A stretch of 64,000 bases of DNA from Choristoneura fumiferana (GCF_025370935.1 NC_133473.1:21449369-21513368), one strand, 5' to 3'. Numbered from the stretch's first letter, positions 31,112 through 42,770 are shown. Numbers and translations: made by a program. The notes: generated from the letters alone by a model not told the origin.

Positions 31112-31400
31112 CCGCTTGAGTCTCAAAGGGCTAACAATTTCAGCTCATTTAGACTCCAAGTGCCGGCCAAGCACCAGCAGATGTTCCTGCGCACCGACTT
31201 CTGGCCGGAGGGTGTGGTGTTCCGTCGTTTCTGGGTAGCGACGAAGATGACGTTCAAAAATCCTAATTAGTTTTTTTTTGTATGTAATTTTTTGTGTTTT
31301 TATATGTCTTTTTGTTTTGTATAATTTGAATTTTACAGCGCATTGGTGTACTACATAAATAATTAAATAATAAATAATTTCATAAAACAGTGGCTGTTTA
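31112..31400 (+). mobile_element. Retroposon carrying only an ORF1-like C-terminus, copy 1
   Basis: The frame LESQRANNFSSFRLQVPAK, then FWPEGVVFRRF and KNPN-stop is followed by a 3' part TTTGAATTTTACAGCGCATT and ATAAATAATTAAATAATAAAT. The SSFR.QVP...FWPEGV..R.F pattern is like the end of RNA-binding ORF1/Gag-like proteins of insect LINEs. The second copy at 46780 ends the same way. No reverse transcriptase piece is attached. Confidence 0.6.
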
Positions 31401-31574
31401 CGTTCTAAGTCCTATAGACCCGGTTAGCGCGGCACCTTTATCCAATGATTATGGTACACGTCATAATTTGTGTGAAATTCTTATTGCATGAATAATAATT
31501 ATAGTATGTTGTGATAACTTTGCGATAAATGAATTTGTCTTACATGAAATGAATCAATAATGAGACACTTTCTA

Positions 31575-31700
31575 CTAAAGTACAATTATTAGATTGTACA
31601 ACATGTGCATGAAGTCCGCCATTTCACCCGAGACGTTTATAACCTGAGCCGCAGGCAAGGGTGAGCGACCAATCGAAGGTAAAATGGGTGTTATAAAAAG
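31575..31700. repeat. Dispersed repeat, GCCATTTCACCCGAGACG type
   Basis: GTCCGCCATTTCACCCGAGACG, GCCGCAGGCAAGGGTGAGCG and GGTAAAATGGGTGTTAT resemble 49515-49600 (GAGCCATTTTACCCAAGACG, GACGAGGGTGGATAG, GGAAAATAGGTTTTAT). Family unknown. Confidence 0.4.
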
Positions 31701-32279
31701 CTATAAATTCCGCTTCTCACTTCCATTCCGATACAATTAAATAGGAACATTGCAGTATCCGTAATTTGTAGCAATATTCAGGTAAAAATAATATTTCAAT
31801 CAAATGAATTTTTTACGATATTTTGTAGCAATATCGACTTTTATCATGTTCCATTGAAATTTTTAACAGATACTTTTTCTCGAAAACCACAAAATATAAA
31901 CTCATTAATTAGAAATAGGTACACTCGATTGTCAAGCACTTAAAGTTTCATAGCAGAGCCTTAATACCTTCCAGTGTAAAACGCGTAGCGTACAGTCGTG
32001 CTCTTAAATAAATAAAGACTGCGACCCAGCACATCCGATTGATAACCGTCAAATATTTATAAGTAATGAAAAGCATCGGCGAGCGGGCCTATTCTGTGCG
32101 AAGAAATATCGAACATAATTTTTTATTTCTGGACATATTTTTATTACTTTACACGACGTGAATTTTCAGTTGCAATTTTTCTGTATGATTCACTACTAAC
32201 AAAACAATATAAATTATTGACGATTTTTATAGTGTATAATATAGTTCTTAGTTATTTCGACTAGGTGTTACTTTGTTTT
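31701..32279. other. No recognisable feature
   Basis: AT-rich DNA with no supported frame or repeat. Confidence 0.5.
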
Positions 32280-32541
32280 AATAAATAAATAAATATCATG
32301 GGACACTTAACACCAATTGATCTAGTCCCAAACTAAGCAAAGCTTGTACTATAGATACTAGGCAACGAACATACTAATATAGATAAGTACATAATTAAAT
32401 AAGTACATATTAAATATCCAAGACCCGCGAGAACAAACATTCGTATTATTTATACAAATATCTATGCCCCGGCTGGGAATCTACCCCGGGACCTCAAGCT
32501 TCGCAGTCAGTTTCTCTAACCACTTGGCCATCCGGTCGTCA
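32280..32541 (-). mobile_element. SINE family B, full-length copy
   Basis: On the - strand it starts GACGACCGGATGGCCAAGTGG, has a mutated B box (GGTAGATTCCCAGCC where GGTTCGATTCC is usual), and ends GTCCCATGATATTTATTTATT. The body is otherwise as in 10316-10562. Confidence 0.75.
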
Positions 32542-34129
32542 CCGGTTTTACTGTAAAACTTTGAAATATCGTTGAATAAATAAACCAAGCGATGTGACAG
32601 TAAGCGTTCTTTGGTAGGAGAAAAGGTGACACTTAATGTGTACAAGTGTTAATGTGGTGAAGCGCATTCTTTAACATTTTTACTCAGAAAAGAAGCTCGT
32701 TTACAGACTGCTCTAGAATGCACGTCACAGAAAGTACCTACTCAAAAAACAAAGCTCGTCCGCAAACGTGTTAATCACGCCAAGTTTCAAAATCGTCCCG
32801 GAATCGTTTCACGCATAATACGGCCGCCGCAGCATTTCAATCATGTAATGGATCGACTCTAGCCTGGATCTATCAGAATGCATTCAGTGTACAGCTAAAA
32901 ACGACTATTCGGGCTTTACGAGCATTATCCAATGGCAGTGCGTAGATGTTTAGGACTCCGATTTTCGTGCTATGATTTTTTGCTTTTATATAGATTGTTT
33001 CTACTTTAGATGGATCATATCGAGTTGTTGCTCGAATAGCAATATAGATGGCAAAAAATGTACGGAAATGTAAATTTTTAATGTTTTACATATAGAGTGC
33101 TTCACTTCCAATTAAAAATGTGACTCACTTGTTGGAATGCCTAATGAAATCGAATTTTGGAAGGATTCCAACAAGTAATCACTTCGCTTCCCATAATTTA
33201 ATTTGTCATAAATTTGAGGTGTTTTGATCTACTGGTATACTATTGACAACGAGAAGAGATACATTGTGGCATGAGAGATAAAAAAAGCGATATTAATAAT
33301 GACCAACTTCAGCACTTCCTGTCACGTACAGTGAAATTGTTGAATTAACTTCGGTCAGCAGTGTGTCCATACAATTTTCACATCGGAGATTTCAACAAAA
33401 GAGCTTATACTTTGTTTAAAGGCCGGATTGCCGGCCGGAACAAACAGTAGCCACTTGAGTTGTTGGTAGTCATGGGCGGTGATGATAATGCATGCTATTG
33501 TTTGCCTCACTCTAATAAAATAAAATAAAAATACCTATCAGGCAAGGGTGCAGCATGTCTTCTTGGCTTGCTTTATTTTACACAGCCCTTAAAACACCAT
33601 AACACCAGCATACCCAGCGATCCCTTGAAATTCCATCGCATACATCTTCATTTATTTATTTAGATAAAAATTTACGATCGCTGTACGGCCGTTAGTGACC
33701 TTAATGTAAAGACAAATGACCTAGTGCTAAGTTACGGGATGGCAACCAAGCGACCTAACTGCAGGCGTACAGTTTGAAACTTCGAACCACCGTTTCCCAA
33801 AGTCCACCGTATCCCGGTGCAAAAAGAGTGAAATTTGTGAGTGAATGCCAAAGTTAAGTCAGTCCTCGTAATTCAGTTTTAGATGTAAGCGCTGAAATAG
33901 TAATTTTCGTATCTATAAGTTAGTTCGTTTAGTGGCTTGTGAAATTCGATACTAAAAGTATCATGTAGTTGAAGCCGATGGTGGTTAAGATTATGAGTTA
34001 ATATTTTCTAATGAATAGTAACGTTTATTAAGTGTTACTTTGCGCAGGTTCATAAGAACCAGATAACTTGCCACTTTGCGACCACACGCGTGAAACAACT
34101 ATGTCTGTGCGACACACATATGGTGTACG
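32542..34129. other. No recognisable gene
   Basis: Mixed AT-rich DNA. I found no frame, no repeat shared with the rest of the window and no strong inverted repeat. Confidence 0.45.
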
Positions 34130-34458
34130 TATAAAAACCCACTAACGTTTTCACTCAACTCAACGTTGACAGTAAACTTGTTTGAAATAATTAAATCTTA
34201 ATAATAGTGTCGGCGATAAATAGACCAGTGAAGCATAAATTTGTTACTTTAAGTAAGATAGTAAATTTATTTAGTACAGACTAAGGTCCTAATCAATAAT
34301 TAATTAAGCGAGAAAAGAGTAAATTGTAAATTTGTTTTTAGCGAAAATCGTTTATAAGACAATGACAATTATTTCTTGAGGCATCTCAACTTATATCTTA
34401 AAAAAATAAGTTTTTAAACCACTTTAATTTACAAACGTTTTCTTGTGACAGTATTTAG
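34130..34458 (+). promoter_or_regulatory. Candidate TATA promoter and noncoding first exon
   Basis: TATAAAAA at 34130-34137 is followed 23-28 bases later by TTTTCACTCAACTCAACG, which could serve as an initiator. A consensus 5' splice site, TTTAG followed by GTAAGTAAAA, lies at 34454-34468 with the GT at 34459-34460. There is no useful ATG frame between (the first open ATG ends after four codons), so the exon would be 5' UTR. It sits in the longest stretch free of recognised transposons. Each signal alone is weak in AT-rich DNA. Confidence 0.25.
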
Positions 34459-35134
34459 GTAAGTAAAAGTTTTTTTTAAAGTAAAATTTATCACTACAGA
34501 TAAAGTAATGAATCTACACAATGGTCAAGCTTATTTCATGACAATGTCATGTTCTTGATTAATGATCATTCATTCGCAGTAAAACTGAAAACACACCAAT
34601 AATTACTGTATGTCCCAGAATAACACAATCGACTTGAAGAACTAATTGAGCAATTAGGGCATAACCATTTTAGACCATTAGCTAGACAGGAACAGACGGT
34701 TCATTTTACTTTGTTTCTCGCTTTAAAGTCTTCAACTTTTTAAAGACACTGTGTTTGTTAATTTCTTCTCTTCAATTAGTTTCTTCGGAACCTCAATACA
34801 AAATGATAGGTAGGATCTAAAATGTACCTAGTGCTAAGATTGATTTATGTAAAAACAAAAAAATTAGAATATCAGTAAGAGAAATCAAACCTATTAAATA
34901 AGTGGCCAGATGGCCTCACTAGGCCACCACCACCAAACCACACTTGGCCGTGTCTCGTGATAAGGTTACGGGCCCGTCTCAATCAATGTTGTTGGTCATA
35001 ACGACGGGAAAGTAATTGCCCCCTAGAGATAGTGAGGTGATAGTATGTAAGATGAGATGGGTGTTTTGATTTCGTAGTTATTCTTATATTATGGCTTAGT
35101 ATATGGGAAATAGCAAATTTGAGGCTTAATTTTT
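34459..35134. other. No recognisable feature
   Basis: AT-rich. At 34908-34952 the GGCCAGATGGCCTCACTAGGCC piece is palindromic but short. Confidence 0.45.
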
Positions 35135-35412
35135 GACTTGGCCACCCAGTGGTTAGAGAACCTGACTACGAAGCTTGAGGTCCCGGGTTCGATTCCCGTG
35201 TCGGGGCAGATATTTGTATGAAAAATACGAATGTTTGTTCTCGGATCTTGGGTGTTTAATATGTATTTAAGTATGTATCTATCTATATAATTATATTTAT
35301 CCGTTGCTTAGTACCCATAACACAAGCTTTGCTAAGCTTACTTTGGGACTAAGTTAAATGGTGCGAATTGTCCCGTGATATTTATTTATTTATTTATTAT
35401 TATTTATTTAAG
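35135..35412 (+). mobile_element. SINE family B, full-length copy
   Basis: A box in GGCCACCCAGTGGTTAG, then ACTACGAAGCTTGAGG and the B box GGTTCGATTCCC at 35187-35198, body as in the other copies, AAGCTTTGCTAAGCTTACTTTG near the end and a (TTTA)n tail. The boxes are close to consensus, so this is one of the better preserved copies. Confidence 0.8.
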
Positions 35413-35444
35413 TACTATTTAGTCGTACTATTAAAAGAGTTTTA

Positions 35445-35525
35445 AGCCGGCTTCAGCCGCTCATTGATGACAATTATGTGACAGATATTTGTGACGCCGT
35501 TCTCGTTTACTTTGTCCGAATAAAA
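35445..35525. mobile_element. Harbinger-type MITE, half fragment
   Basis: CAGCCGCTCATTGATGAC, ATGTGACAGATATTTGTGACG and CCGTTCTCG follow the left half of the 16321 copy. The right half is missing. Confidence 0.4.
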
Positions 35526-36554
35526 GAAGGAATTAAATTTCTCTGTCTCGTAAAATTTATCAATAAATCTACAACAGGAAGCACAGCAAAAAGGGATAAA
35601 CGAGAAACTACATCAAACAAAAAAAGTTGCAACATCCAAGCATTTTACTTTAAACTGTATAACTACAAAATGGCGCCATCGTTTAATTTCTACTTTATTA
35701 TGGCAGTCTACACGTTAAGTATCTAGGAAGGTTTTAATAGAAGTAGCGGGGTGGTTACTAAGCCCACCGACAAGGAAAAACTACAACTCTCTTACGGCAC
35801 AAATAATGAAATGGCTTTAAAAAGCTTATGGTCAACTAGAAACGTTCACAATAATGTTTAAGTAGATTGTAGTTTATGGTTGCTAATCCTTTTTCGACTA
35901 TTTTCTGGTACACGATTAAGCTGAAATTTGAAATATTTTCGTAACTCCAAAGTCAATATCATAATTTGGTTTGGCGCGAATTCTATTTCTTTTTTTATTA
36001 TTATTATTCTTATCCATGTCACGTCACAGCATGTAATGTCACGAATAAATGTTTTCTCTCTTTCTTTCAAATTTTGGTGGTCCGGCAAGGATCGTCTCCG
36101 CAGGACGAAACTCTTCAACGGTTACTGACATCAACTTGAAACAGATATGTAGTCTAATTAGATTTAAATGCCAGTACAGTCAATAAAAATACATTAAGCA
36201 TAAAAACTTATATTAAAAATGTTTTTTTTTTAAACATAAACTTACTTTGGAGATAAGAGGCAGCTAAAAATATTTTTAATCTTTTAAGAATTCCAGAACT
36301 ATAAACAAGTCGTATGTCCTCAATACCCGCAGTGAGGCCGTGGCTGCGACATATCGCGCTCGATATGTCGTGGATATATCGCATTCGAATGTAGCAATTT
36401 CAATCGATTCATCACAATCGCAGGCACATGCCGTGTGACAAATGCCTCCTTAATCGACCGTTACGGCATCGCATTAGGTCAGGCTTCGACTTTTGCTGGA
36501 TATTTTGTTACTAAGAACCTTAAGACGTATATTTCGAATAATATAGACAAAGAT
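35526..36554. other. No recognisable gene
   Basis: AT-rich. GCGACATATCGCGCTCGATATGTCG at 36346-36370 is a small palindrome, and AATAAATGTTTTCTCTC occurs at 36043. No frame is supported. Confidence 0.45.
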
Positions 36555-36828
36555 TGACTATGTTGGTCTCTTGGAGAGGCTCAGAGTTACCCAATGAGCA
36601 ATAGAAAGAGCTATGCTTGGAGTTTCTTCGTACGATAGAATCCTGATTAAAGTAATTTGGCAAAGAACTAAAGTCATCGACATAGCTCCAAAATATGCAA
36701 GTTGAAGTGACAATGGGCACGCCACATTGTTCAAAGAATAGATAACCGGTGGGGGAGAAAAGTCGTTGAGTTGGTGACCGGAAGATGAATGTTATTAGCC
36801 TAACCGGTGGATGCAAGTGGAAAGTTAT
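36555..36828 (+). pseudogene. RTE-type LINE C-terminal fragment, decayed
   Basis: Reading in shifting frames: GAGCTATGCTTGGAGTTTCTTC (RAMLGVSS), ACTAAAGTCATCGACATAGC (TKVIDIA), AGTGACAATGGGCACGCC (stop-QWARH) and GATAACCGGTGGGGGAGAAAAG (DNRWGRK), then ACCGGTGGATGCAAGTGG. The order is that of the RTE C-terminus with stops and deletions; the tail is missing. Confidence 0.65.
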
Positions 36829-38089
36829 CTTTCAATGTTATTTGTATTCACAAAAGTAGAATTTGAAGTTTTTATTTACAAACTACTGTTTCCTTTTCAT
36901 TGTTATATCCCAGACCCTGACGTAGCCTTTCTGAAAAACCTTTCCTATAAAAAATATTCGACCAAACAAAATAACAAGAAGCCAAAACGCGCGAAAAACT
37001 CTTCTCATCAACCGCTAGATAAATACGGTTTCGTAATAACATCTTAACCAAATTGTCAATTCCAATATGAAGCATTGCACAAACAGGGCTTACTCGTAGG
37101 TTTGTGTATACAGACGTGGTTGCCAAACATTCGGATATTACTCTGTATTGGTGTTTTCAGATAATATTGCATAATATTCGATGCTTCAGGTATTTTCAAG
37201 CACTTCAGCGGACGTGCTGCCGGCCAATTTAGTGGGGTTATGGTGACACAGGAATTCTACATTCTAGTGAATGTGAGGATGCGGCTTAAAAGATATAGCA
37301 TTTGACACAGCCTGCTGTAACATGGTATAACGCTACATATTATTGTGATATAAATTTGATTTGAATTTTACAGGATTATTATTAATTCCAAATCTTTATT
37401 GTTTGCCGATATGCAGTATATACCTACCTATATACATTGAATCCTATCCTTATTATCATTCCAAATTTTAGGTTTGTATGGTTTACAGCCTTAGAGATAC
37501 AACGAAAAAAATGCACGTTTCTTATATGGAGTTTCGTTTTTTTATGTTATTTGTTTCTGTAGTGACAATAGAAATAAAGATTTTTGTATATGTTAAGCTG
37601 TTTTTAGGGTAGCGACGGTAAATAAACTTCGACTTACAAATGACCCTTCGAGTACGAAACTCTATAATGTGTAATTTTGTATGGGTGTCCTTCGTACATC
37701 ATATAATTTTAGAATTTTCCAAAGGGATTTTAGTAAAATCCCGGAACATTATCGAAATCTCGGGTAAAAGCTAGCAGAAGGTGCAATAAAGGTTCAATAT
37801 TCCATATGAAAATGTCGACGTAATTTCAGAATAGGTAATATTCAGTGGACATAGAATCCTGCCACTATATGAAATCAGCTCCACCGTTAAACAAACACTC
37901 TGTATTTGCGGACCATTTGGGCACAAACAGACGAAAGTGAACAAATACACCCTGTATGAATGTCATCGGCACTCAAGTTAGTGCTGTTATAGATATTATT
38001 ATAAGATACATTTGCGTTTTGCTTAATAAAGCGAATAAACGCATTTGAAACACAAGACGAGTTTGTTTCCAAAGGTTAATTGAAAAATT
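36829..38089. other. No recognisable gene
   Basis: AT-rich. At 37717-37776, AAAGGGATTTTAGTAAAATC and TCTCGGGTAAAAGCTAGC look like the 3' end of the long Helitron-like form. The remainder shows nothing I can support. Confidence 0.4.
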
Positions 38090-38245
38090 TATATTAGGGT
38101 TCCGTACCTTATAAGAAAAAAACCGGCCAATAGCGTGTCGGACACGCCCAAGACAGGGTTCCGTAGCCATTACGAAAATATCAAGAAATATTTTTCTAAG
38201 GATTTCGTATTGTGTACGGAATCATCCAAGTTTAGGTATTATTAG
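38090..38245. repeat. Dispersed repeat family S, ACCGGCCAA form
   Basis: AAAAAAACCGGCCAATAGCG, TGTCGGACACGCCCAAGAC, AGGGTTCCGTAGCCATTACG and AAGGATTTCGTATTGTGTACGG. It is nearly the same as 53035-53165. Confidence 0.6.
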
Positions 38246-38304
38246 GCTGCTATTTGTAAATCAACGCTAACAATAATAGATACGGCCATTGAAAAAGGTA
38301 CTAA

Positions 38305-38510
38305 ACTCGATTTAAGACGTGTTCAAAGTTCAAAGTTTTATTTGCTCGAATTATGGTACTAATATGATGCCCCGTGTGGTGTCGGGTTAGAATTACACCT
38401 CTCCATTTCTTCCGTGGATGTCGTAAGAGGCGACTGAGGATATAGGTTAAGGTATACCGTAGGCGACAGGCTAGCAACCTGTCACTATTGTACGAACCAC
38501 TCAAAATTAT
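38305..38510. repeat. Probable dispersed retroposon piece (TCGGGTTAGAATTAC type)
   Basis: The blocks GTGTGGTGTCGGGTTAGAATT, TCTCCATTTCTTCCGTGG and GTCGTAAGAGGCGACTGAGG are ones I recall as repetitive in Lepidoptera. Only one copy is present here, so the call rests on memory. Confidence 0.3.
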
Positions 38511-39120
38511 GTTACTACGGCCTTATTGCGTCGGAATAAGAGTCTGTGGTACTTATTTTTGAAACTTTGAATAAGTTCATATTTTTACACTTGACTGTAC
38601 CACATAAGTTGAAAAAAGAGAAGTCCAAAGAAATAGGTATAAATACATATGCTCGAAAAATATAACTCTCTTTCGGAAGGACGTTAAAAAAATAGCTAAA
38701 TGCAAAAAAAAACATTTATCCAAATCAGTTTAGAAATTTTAGCGCTAATGAACAACAAACAGACCCACAAACTTTCGGATCTGTAATATTAGTAGAATTA
38801 GTCACATCCGCCTGTAGAGAAATTTCTCTTCCTTCTATTAGTATATTAGCATTAACAAGTTTAAACTCATAGTCTTGGCAAACAAAGTGTTATTTATATT
38901 TTCTATTTCAAGAATTATTAAGTCCATTCAGACTTCAAAAGTAACGTTGGCCAAATAAACCTACTAGTATATTCGCGTAGCACTCCATTTTCATTCAACT
39001 CCACTAGGTGTATTGGCACGCGTTCAAATCATGTACAGTCAGCAAAGAATGATTAATTTAATTTGTGACTGTGAGTTAACTTTTAAGTTATATACCTAAT
39101 AAAGCTTAGTAATTTAGATA
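38511..39120. other. No recognisable feature
   Basis: AT-rich. TACAGTCAGCAAAGAATG at 39034-39051 resembles TACAGTCAGCAAAAAAGC at 11197-11214. Confidence 0.4.
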
Positions 39121-39122
39121 AA

Positions 39123-39455
39123 TTGACAGATGTCGTAAATGAGGATATCCGCAGTAGAACTAAGGTTACCGACATAGACCGAAGAATTGCGAAACTGAAG
39201 TGGCAGTGGGCGGGGCACATTGCTCGCAGGACTGATGGCCGATGGCTGTGCCGATGGGGTCAGAAGATTCTGGAATGGCGTTCGCGGACCGGGAGACGAG
39301 CTGTCGGAAGACCTCCTCCAACAAGATGGAGCAACGACCTGGCTAAGATCGCGGAATCACGGTGGATGCGGAAAGCACGAGACCGGTCTGAGTGGAGAGC
39401 CTTGGGAGAGGCCTATGTCCAGCTGTGGACACCTTTCAGCTGACATGATGATGTT
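39123..39455 (+). pseudogene. RTE-type LINE reverse transcriptase C-terminus, open fragment
   Basis: This is the best preserved RTE end here, with 106 codons open. It reads RSRTKVTDIDRRIAKLKWQW, AGHIARRTDGRW, KILEWRSRTGRR, VGRPPPTRWSNDLAKIA, RDRSEWRALGEAYVQLW and stops just before the ATGATGATG tail. In RTE LINEs this part lies behind the polymerase core and forms the end of ORF2. The 5' cut is sharp, as in truncated insertions. It has no promoter of its own. Confidence 0.82.
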
Positions 39456-39490
39456 GATGAAGAATTTAACTGTGACCTCTCCATTACCCC

Positions 39491-39635
39491 TCTGAGGTTT
39501 TCAAAATTCATGTGCGAAATTACATTTGAAATTTACGGTGAACGAAAGCCGTATCCATCTGCGAAGCAATTCAATGGCGTGTTTGAAGTTCCTAAACCGC
39601 AATGGTTTCGCGTGGGAACACCAGTCCATGATCTC
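39491..39635 (+). mobile_element. SINE family C, internal fragment
   Basis: CTGAGGTTTTCAAAATTCATG, GCGAAATTACATTTGAAATTTAC, GCGAAGCAATTCAATGGCG and CGCGTGGGAACACCAGTCC follow the body of SINE-C. The block with CACAAACCTGC is deleted, and both head and tail are missing. Confidence 0.6.
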
Positions 39636-39639
39636 AAAC

Positions 39640-39938
39640 TCAAACTCACAACATTTATTGACAACAAAAACACACTACATCACAACAAAAACACAGTAAA
39701 AACATAAGTAGGAGAAGAGAGAAAAATTAGAGACGTCGTCCTCTGACGTCGTAGAGATATCCTGAACTAACTGGAGGCGTCCTGTAAATACGACTACAGC
39801 TGGACATTATGATGTATTTAATTTGCGCTACCCACAGTCAATGGCTTCTATGTAAGATCGTCCGTCTACCTTGCAGGTGACATCATACATAATGAAGACT
39901 ACTAAAAAATTTTTTGCAAGGGTATCTATTTAAACGTT
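39640..39938. other. No recognisable feature
   Basis: An ACAACAAAAACACA-rich piece at 39648-39700 and a GACGTCGTCCTCTGACGTCG repetition at 39732-39751. No gene. Confidence 0.4.
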
Positions 39939-39939
39939 T

Positions 39940-40123
39940 TTGGAGAGTGCGGATCGGCAAGCGCAGCGTAGGACGTCCACCAACGAGATGGACGGATGAC
40001 CTGGTTAAAGTCGCGGGTTCACGGTAAATGCAAGCCGCTTCCAACCGAGGCAACTGTACGTCTATGGGGGAGGCCTATGTCCAACAGTGGACGTCCTACG
40101 GCTGATATGATGATCATGATGAG
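39940..40123 (+). mobile_element. RTE-type LINE 3' end
   Basis: GCGTAGGACGTCCACCAACG, AGATGGACGGATGACCTGG, GGGGGAGGCCTATGTCCAAC and AGTGGACGTCCTACGGCTG followed by ATATGATGATCATGATGAG. It belongs to the same subfamily as the inverted copy at 26874. Confidence 0.7.
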
Positions 40124-40144
40124 TTATGAAAAGGATCCTGTGGA

Positions 40145-40330
40145 TCACCTAGTAACTACATGAACTTTACCACCCATAGACACGGCAACATGTTGTGTGT
40201 TGGTAATCTTATCGGCTGTCTTACTCTCTTCGCTGGAACAGCAATGCTACTTAGCAGCAAGATTATTAGTGAAAAAGATGGCGGCGGGGATCCAGTTTGA
40301 CCTTACACAAGGTCCTTAACAACTTAACCC
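40145..40330 (-). repeat. Dispersed repeat family Q, diverged long form
   Basis: CGGCTGTCTTACTCTCTTCG, GCAGCAAGATTATTAGTG and ACCTTACACAAGGTCC follow the long form at 9730 and 55122, with many changes. Confidence 0.45.
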
Positions 40331-40631
40331 GTAACAACAAGCTAAAACATCTCAGATATTTCTTTTTTTTATAATTCTATAAACTGGATTCGAGTTTACC
40401 GCTGCTATAAAAAGATACGGCGTATCGGACAGTTTGACGTCCTGTCTCGTTCTGTCCCCACGCCAGTGACAGGGACAGCTGCTACGTGACACGGATAACA
40501 CGACAGGATGTGCTGCAATCGTGATATTTCTGGATTTTATTTTTAAAATGTAGTGCAAAATCATATTTTGCGTTGGCTGTTGCTAGGTTATATTTAAATA
40601 TACCTTAGTATTCATTTGAAGTACGAGTTTC

Positions 40632-40832
40632 ATTATTAGTACGAATGTTTGTTCTCGGGTCTTGGGTGTTTAATAATGTTATCTACTTATATCTATAAGT
40701 AATAATTATATTTATCCGTTGCTTAGTACCCATAATACAAGCTTTGCTAAGCTTACTTTGGGACTAGGTCAATTGGTGTGAATTGTCCCGTGATATTAAT
40801 TTATTTATTATTTGTTTATTTATATACCTACC
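40632..40832 (+). mobile_element. SINE family B, 3' part
   Basis: It starts within the body at TTAGTACGAATGTTTGTTCTC, keeps TTATCCGTTGCTTAGTACCC and AAGCTTTGCTAAGCTTACTT and ends in a (TTTA)n-like tail. The tRNA-like head is missing. Confidence 0.7.
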
Positions 40833-40914
40833 TACAATGATGCATTTACAAATATATGGTTTTCTGCGATTATGTGGCGCCTCCGGTATGTTTGCGGAGT
40901 CTTATACCAACGAT

Positions 40915-41338
40915 TTTTAGGGTTCCGTACCCAAAGGGTAAAAACGGGACCCTGTTATAAGACTCCGCTGTCCGTCCGTCCGTCCGTCTGTCCGTCCTAG
41001 AATATGTATTTCTGTTGCCGCTGTAACAACAAATACTAAAAATAGGATAAAATAAATATTTAAGGGGGGCTCCCATAGAAAAAACGTGATTTTTTTGCCG
41101 TTTTTACTCGATGTTAGTAACTAGGTAAACGCTTGAAATATTCATACAATATATTTAGTCTTATAGTCCTTAGTACATTTACTTTAAAAATAAATAATTC
41201 AATTAAAATAAAATAAATTTTAAGGGGGGCTCCCATACAACAAACGGGTTTTTTTTTGCTAACGTCGTATGTTAGTTGTATAAATAATGGTACGGAACCC
41301 TGCGTGCGCGAGTCCAAGTCGCACTTGGCCGGTTTTGT
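40915..41338 (+). repeat. Dispersed repeat family S, longest copy
   Basis: It starts TTTTAGGGTTCCGTACCCAA, has (CCGT)n at 40973-40997, GGGGGGCTCCCATAGAAAAA, then a second near-copy of that block at 41221-41260 (GGGGGGCTCCCATACAAC), and ends GTACGGAACCCTGCGTGCGC and AAGTCGCACTTGGCCGGTTTT. The doubled GGGGGGCTCCCAT block may mean two overlapping insertions. The frames within are not protein-like. Confidence 0.6.
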
Positions 41339-41619
41339 TGCGATCATTCAGCAGAGAACTGCGTTGCTGATGCAGAGGCTTAAGAATGTGAGGAACACCA
41401 TTCTAAAAGTATTGAATGCAAAAATAAATGGACCAGTAGCGGGTCACTGGAACAATCTGCAGTCTGTGTTTGTGTTTGTGTGACTGCATGGTGGGCGTAG
41501 AAATTAAGTACATAAGGTAATTAATTATTTGCAACTGACACTTAGCTAATTAGTTCGTAGTAACACAATAATATATTATGAGACATTAACAAATTTTATT
41601 AGTATAGTTAGTATAGGCA

Positions 41620-41800
41620 GCCACAGAAGTAGAGGGCGCCCTAGAGAGTGGAGAGTGTCGCTGGAAAAAACTAGAAAAGGAAAGCATGGAGACAACTGGA
41701 GAAGGCCTAATATACCGAAAAAGTGGCCTTGACTCATAAGATTAATTAAAAATTTAGGTTGTACTGTGTACAGTTAAGGAAATAAAGGCTTAATTTTATT
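41620..41800 (+). mobile_element. Probable LINE 3' end (RTE-like) with poly(A) signal
   Basis: GAAAGCATGGAGACAACTGG, AGAAGGCCTAATATACCGAA and AAGTGGCCTTGACTCATAAG resemble the W..LE.A...K end of another RTE group. They are followed by TTGTACTGTGTACAGTTAAG and AATAAAGGCTTAATTTTATT. The frame is too short for a firm class. Confidence 0.4.
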
Positions 41801-42087
41801 ATAATTATTCATATAGGTAGTTATTTATACTCAGAAGCTGAAAATTAAAAACCAAAATTACAAGAAAACATCATAACACCATTTTCTACACCTAACGTGG
41901 CTAAGCTTATTAATAAACCTAATCTAACTCACAGTAAATAATAATCCCAAACTGAACTTATAAGGTTTAATTAATCCCGGGGAACGGGAATGTGTCCCGG
42001 GCAATTTATTGCCATAATTTACGAGGAGTCCCGGAAAAAAAGGGAATACAAATACGGCATAATGTGGCCGGATTAACTGGAGGATAC

Positions 42088-42770
42088 TGTCTTAAGCTGA
42101 ATGCCCATGGAAGATAAGAGCAAAAGTGACGTAAAATTTGATTTAACCAGGCGTTACTTTGCTGAGGTCCATATCAATATTATCAATGAATACAACTTTA
42201 TCAACAGCTGTTTTCACCGCTTCATTCCCTGTACATAACCATCTCACATAATAAAACCAGCACTGTTTGAAAAACATATTTCAGGAGCCTGAAAACGACG
42301 GCAACTTGGGTGAAATTTTGATAAACTAATATGTAATAGAGCATCTTCTGAAGCGGCCTGAATCAGTGTTTCAGCCTGCTGAAAATGCCTCCAAGGTACA
42401 GAAAAAAACGATTAAAGTTTAGTTTATCCCACCGCCGTAACACTATAAAAGAACTTGTGAAATTCAGGTTCCATAAAATTAAGGAACAATTGCGACTATA
42501 ACGTGCGAGCCAAGCGAGCGAAGCGAACGCACTGCAGCAGCGATAGGTGAAGGGCCAGGACATAATTAATTTAGAAAATAATTTGCGTACCAGTGCTGCT
42601 TATATTATGTAAGATGGTTATGTACAGGGAACGAAGCGGTAAAAACAGCTGTTGATAAAGCTGTATTCATTAATAATAATTGATATGGACCTCAGCAAAG
42701 TAACGCCTGGTTAAATCAAATTTAACGTCATTGTTGCTCTTATCTTCCATGGGCCATTCAGCTTAAGACA
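42088..42770. mobile_element. DNA element with about 180-bp terminal inverted repeats
   Basis: TGTCTTAAGCTGAATGCCC at 42088 pairs with GGGCCATTCAGCTTAAGACA ending at 42770. The pairing continues with about 90 percent identity by eye over 178-180 bases, to ACCAGCACTG (42265) and CAGTGCTG (42591). The 325-base interior holds a TTTCAGCCTGCTGAAAA palindrome and a GCGAGCGAAGCGAACG stretch like 14460, but no transposase frame. No target duplication is visible. The sub-block CAGGCGTTACTTTGC recurs alone at 45150, 50968 and 55420. Confidence 0.75.
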
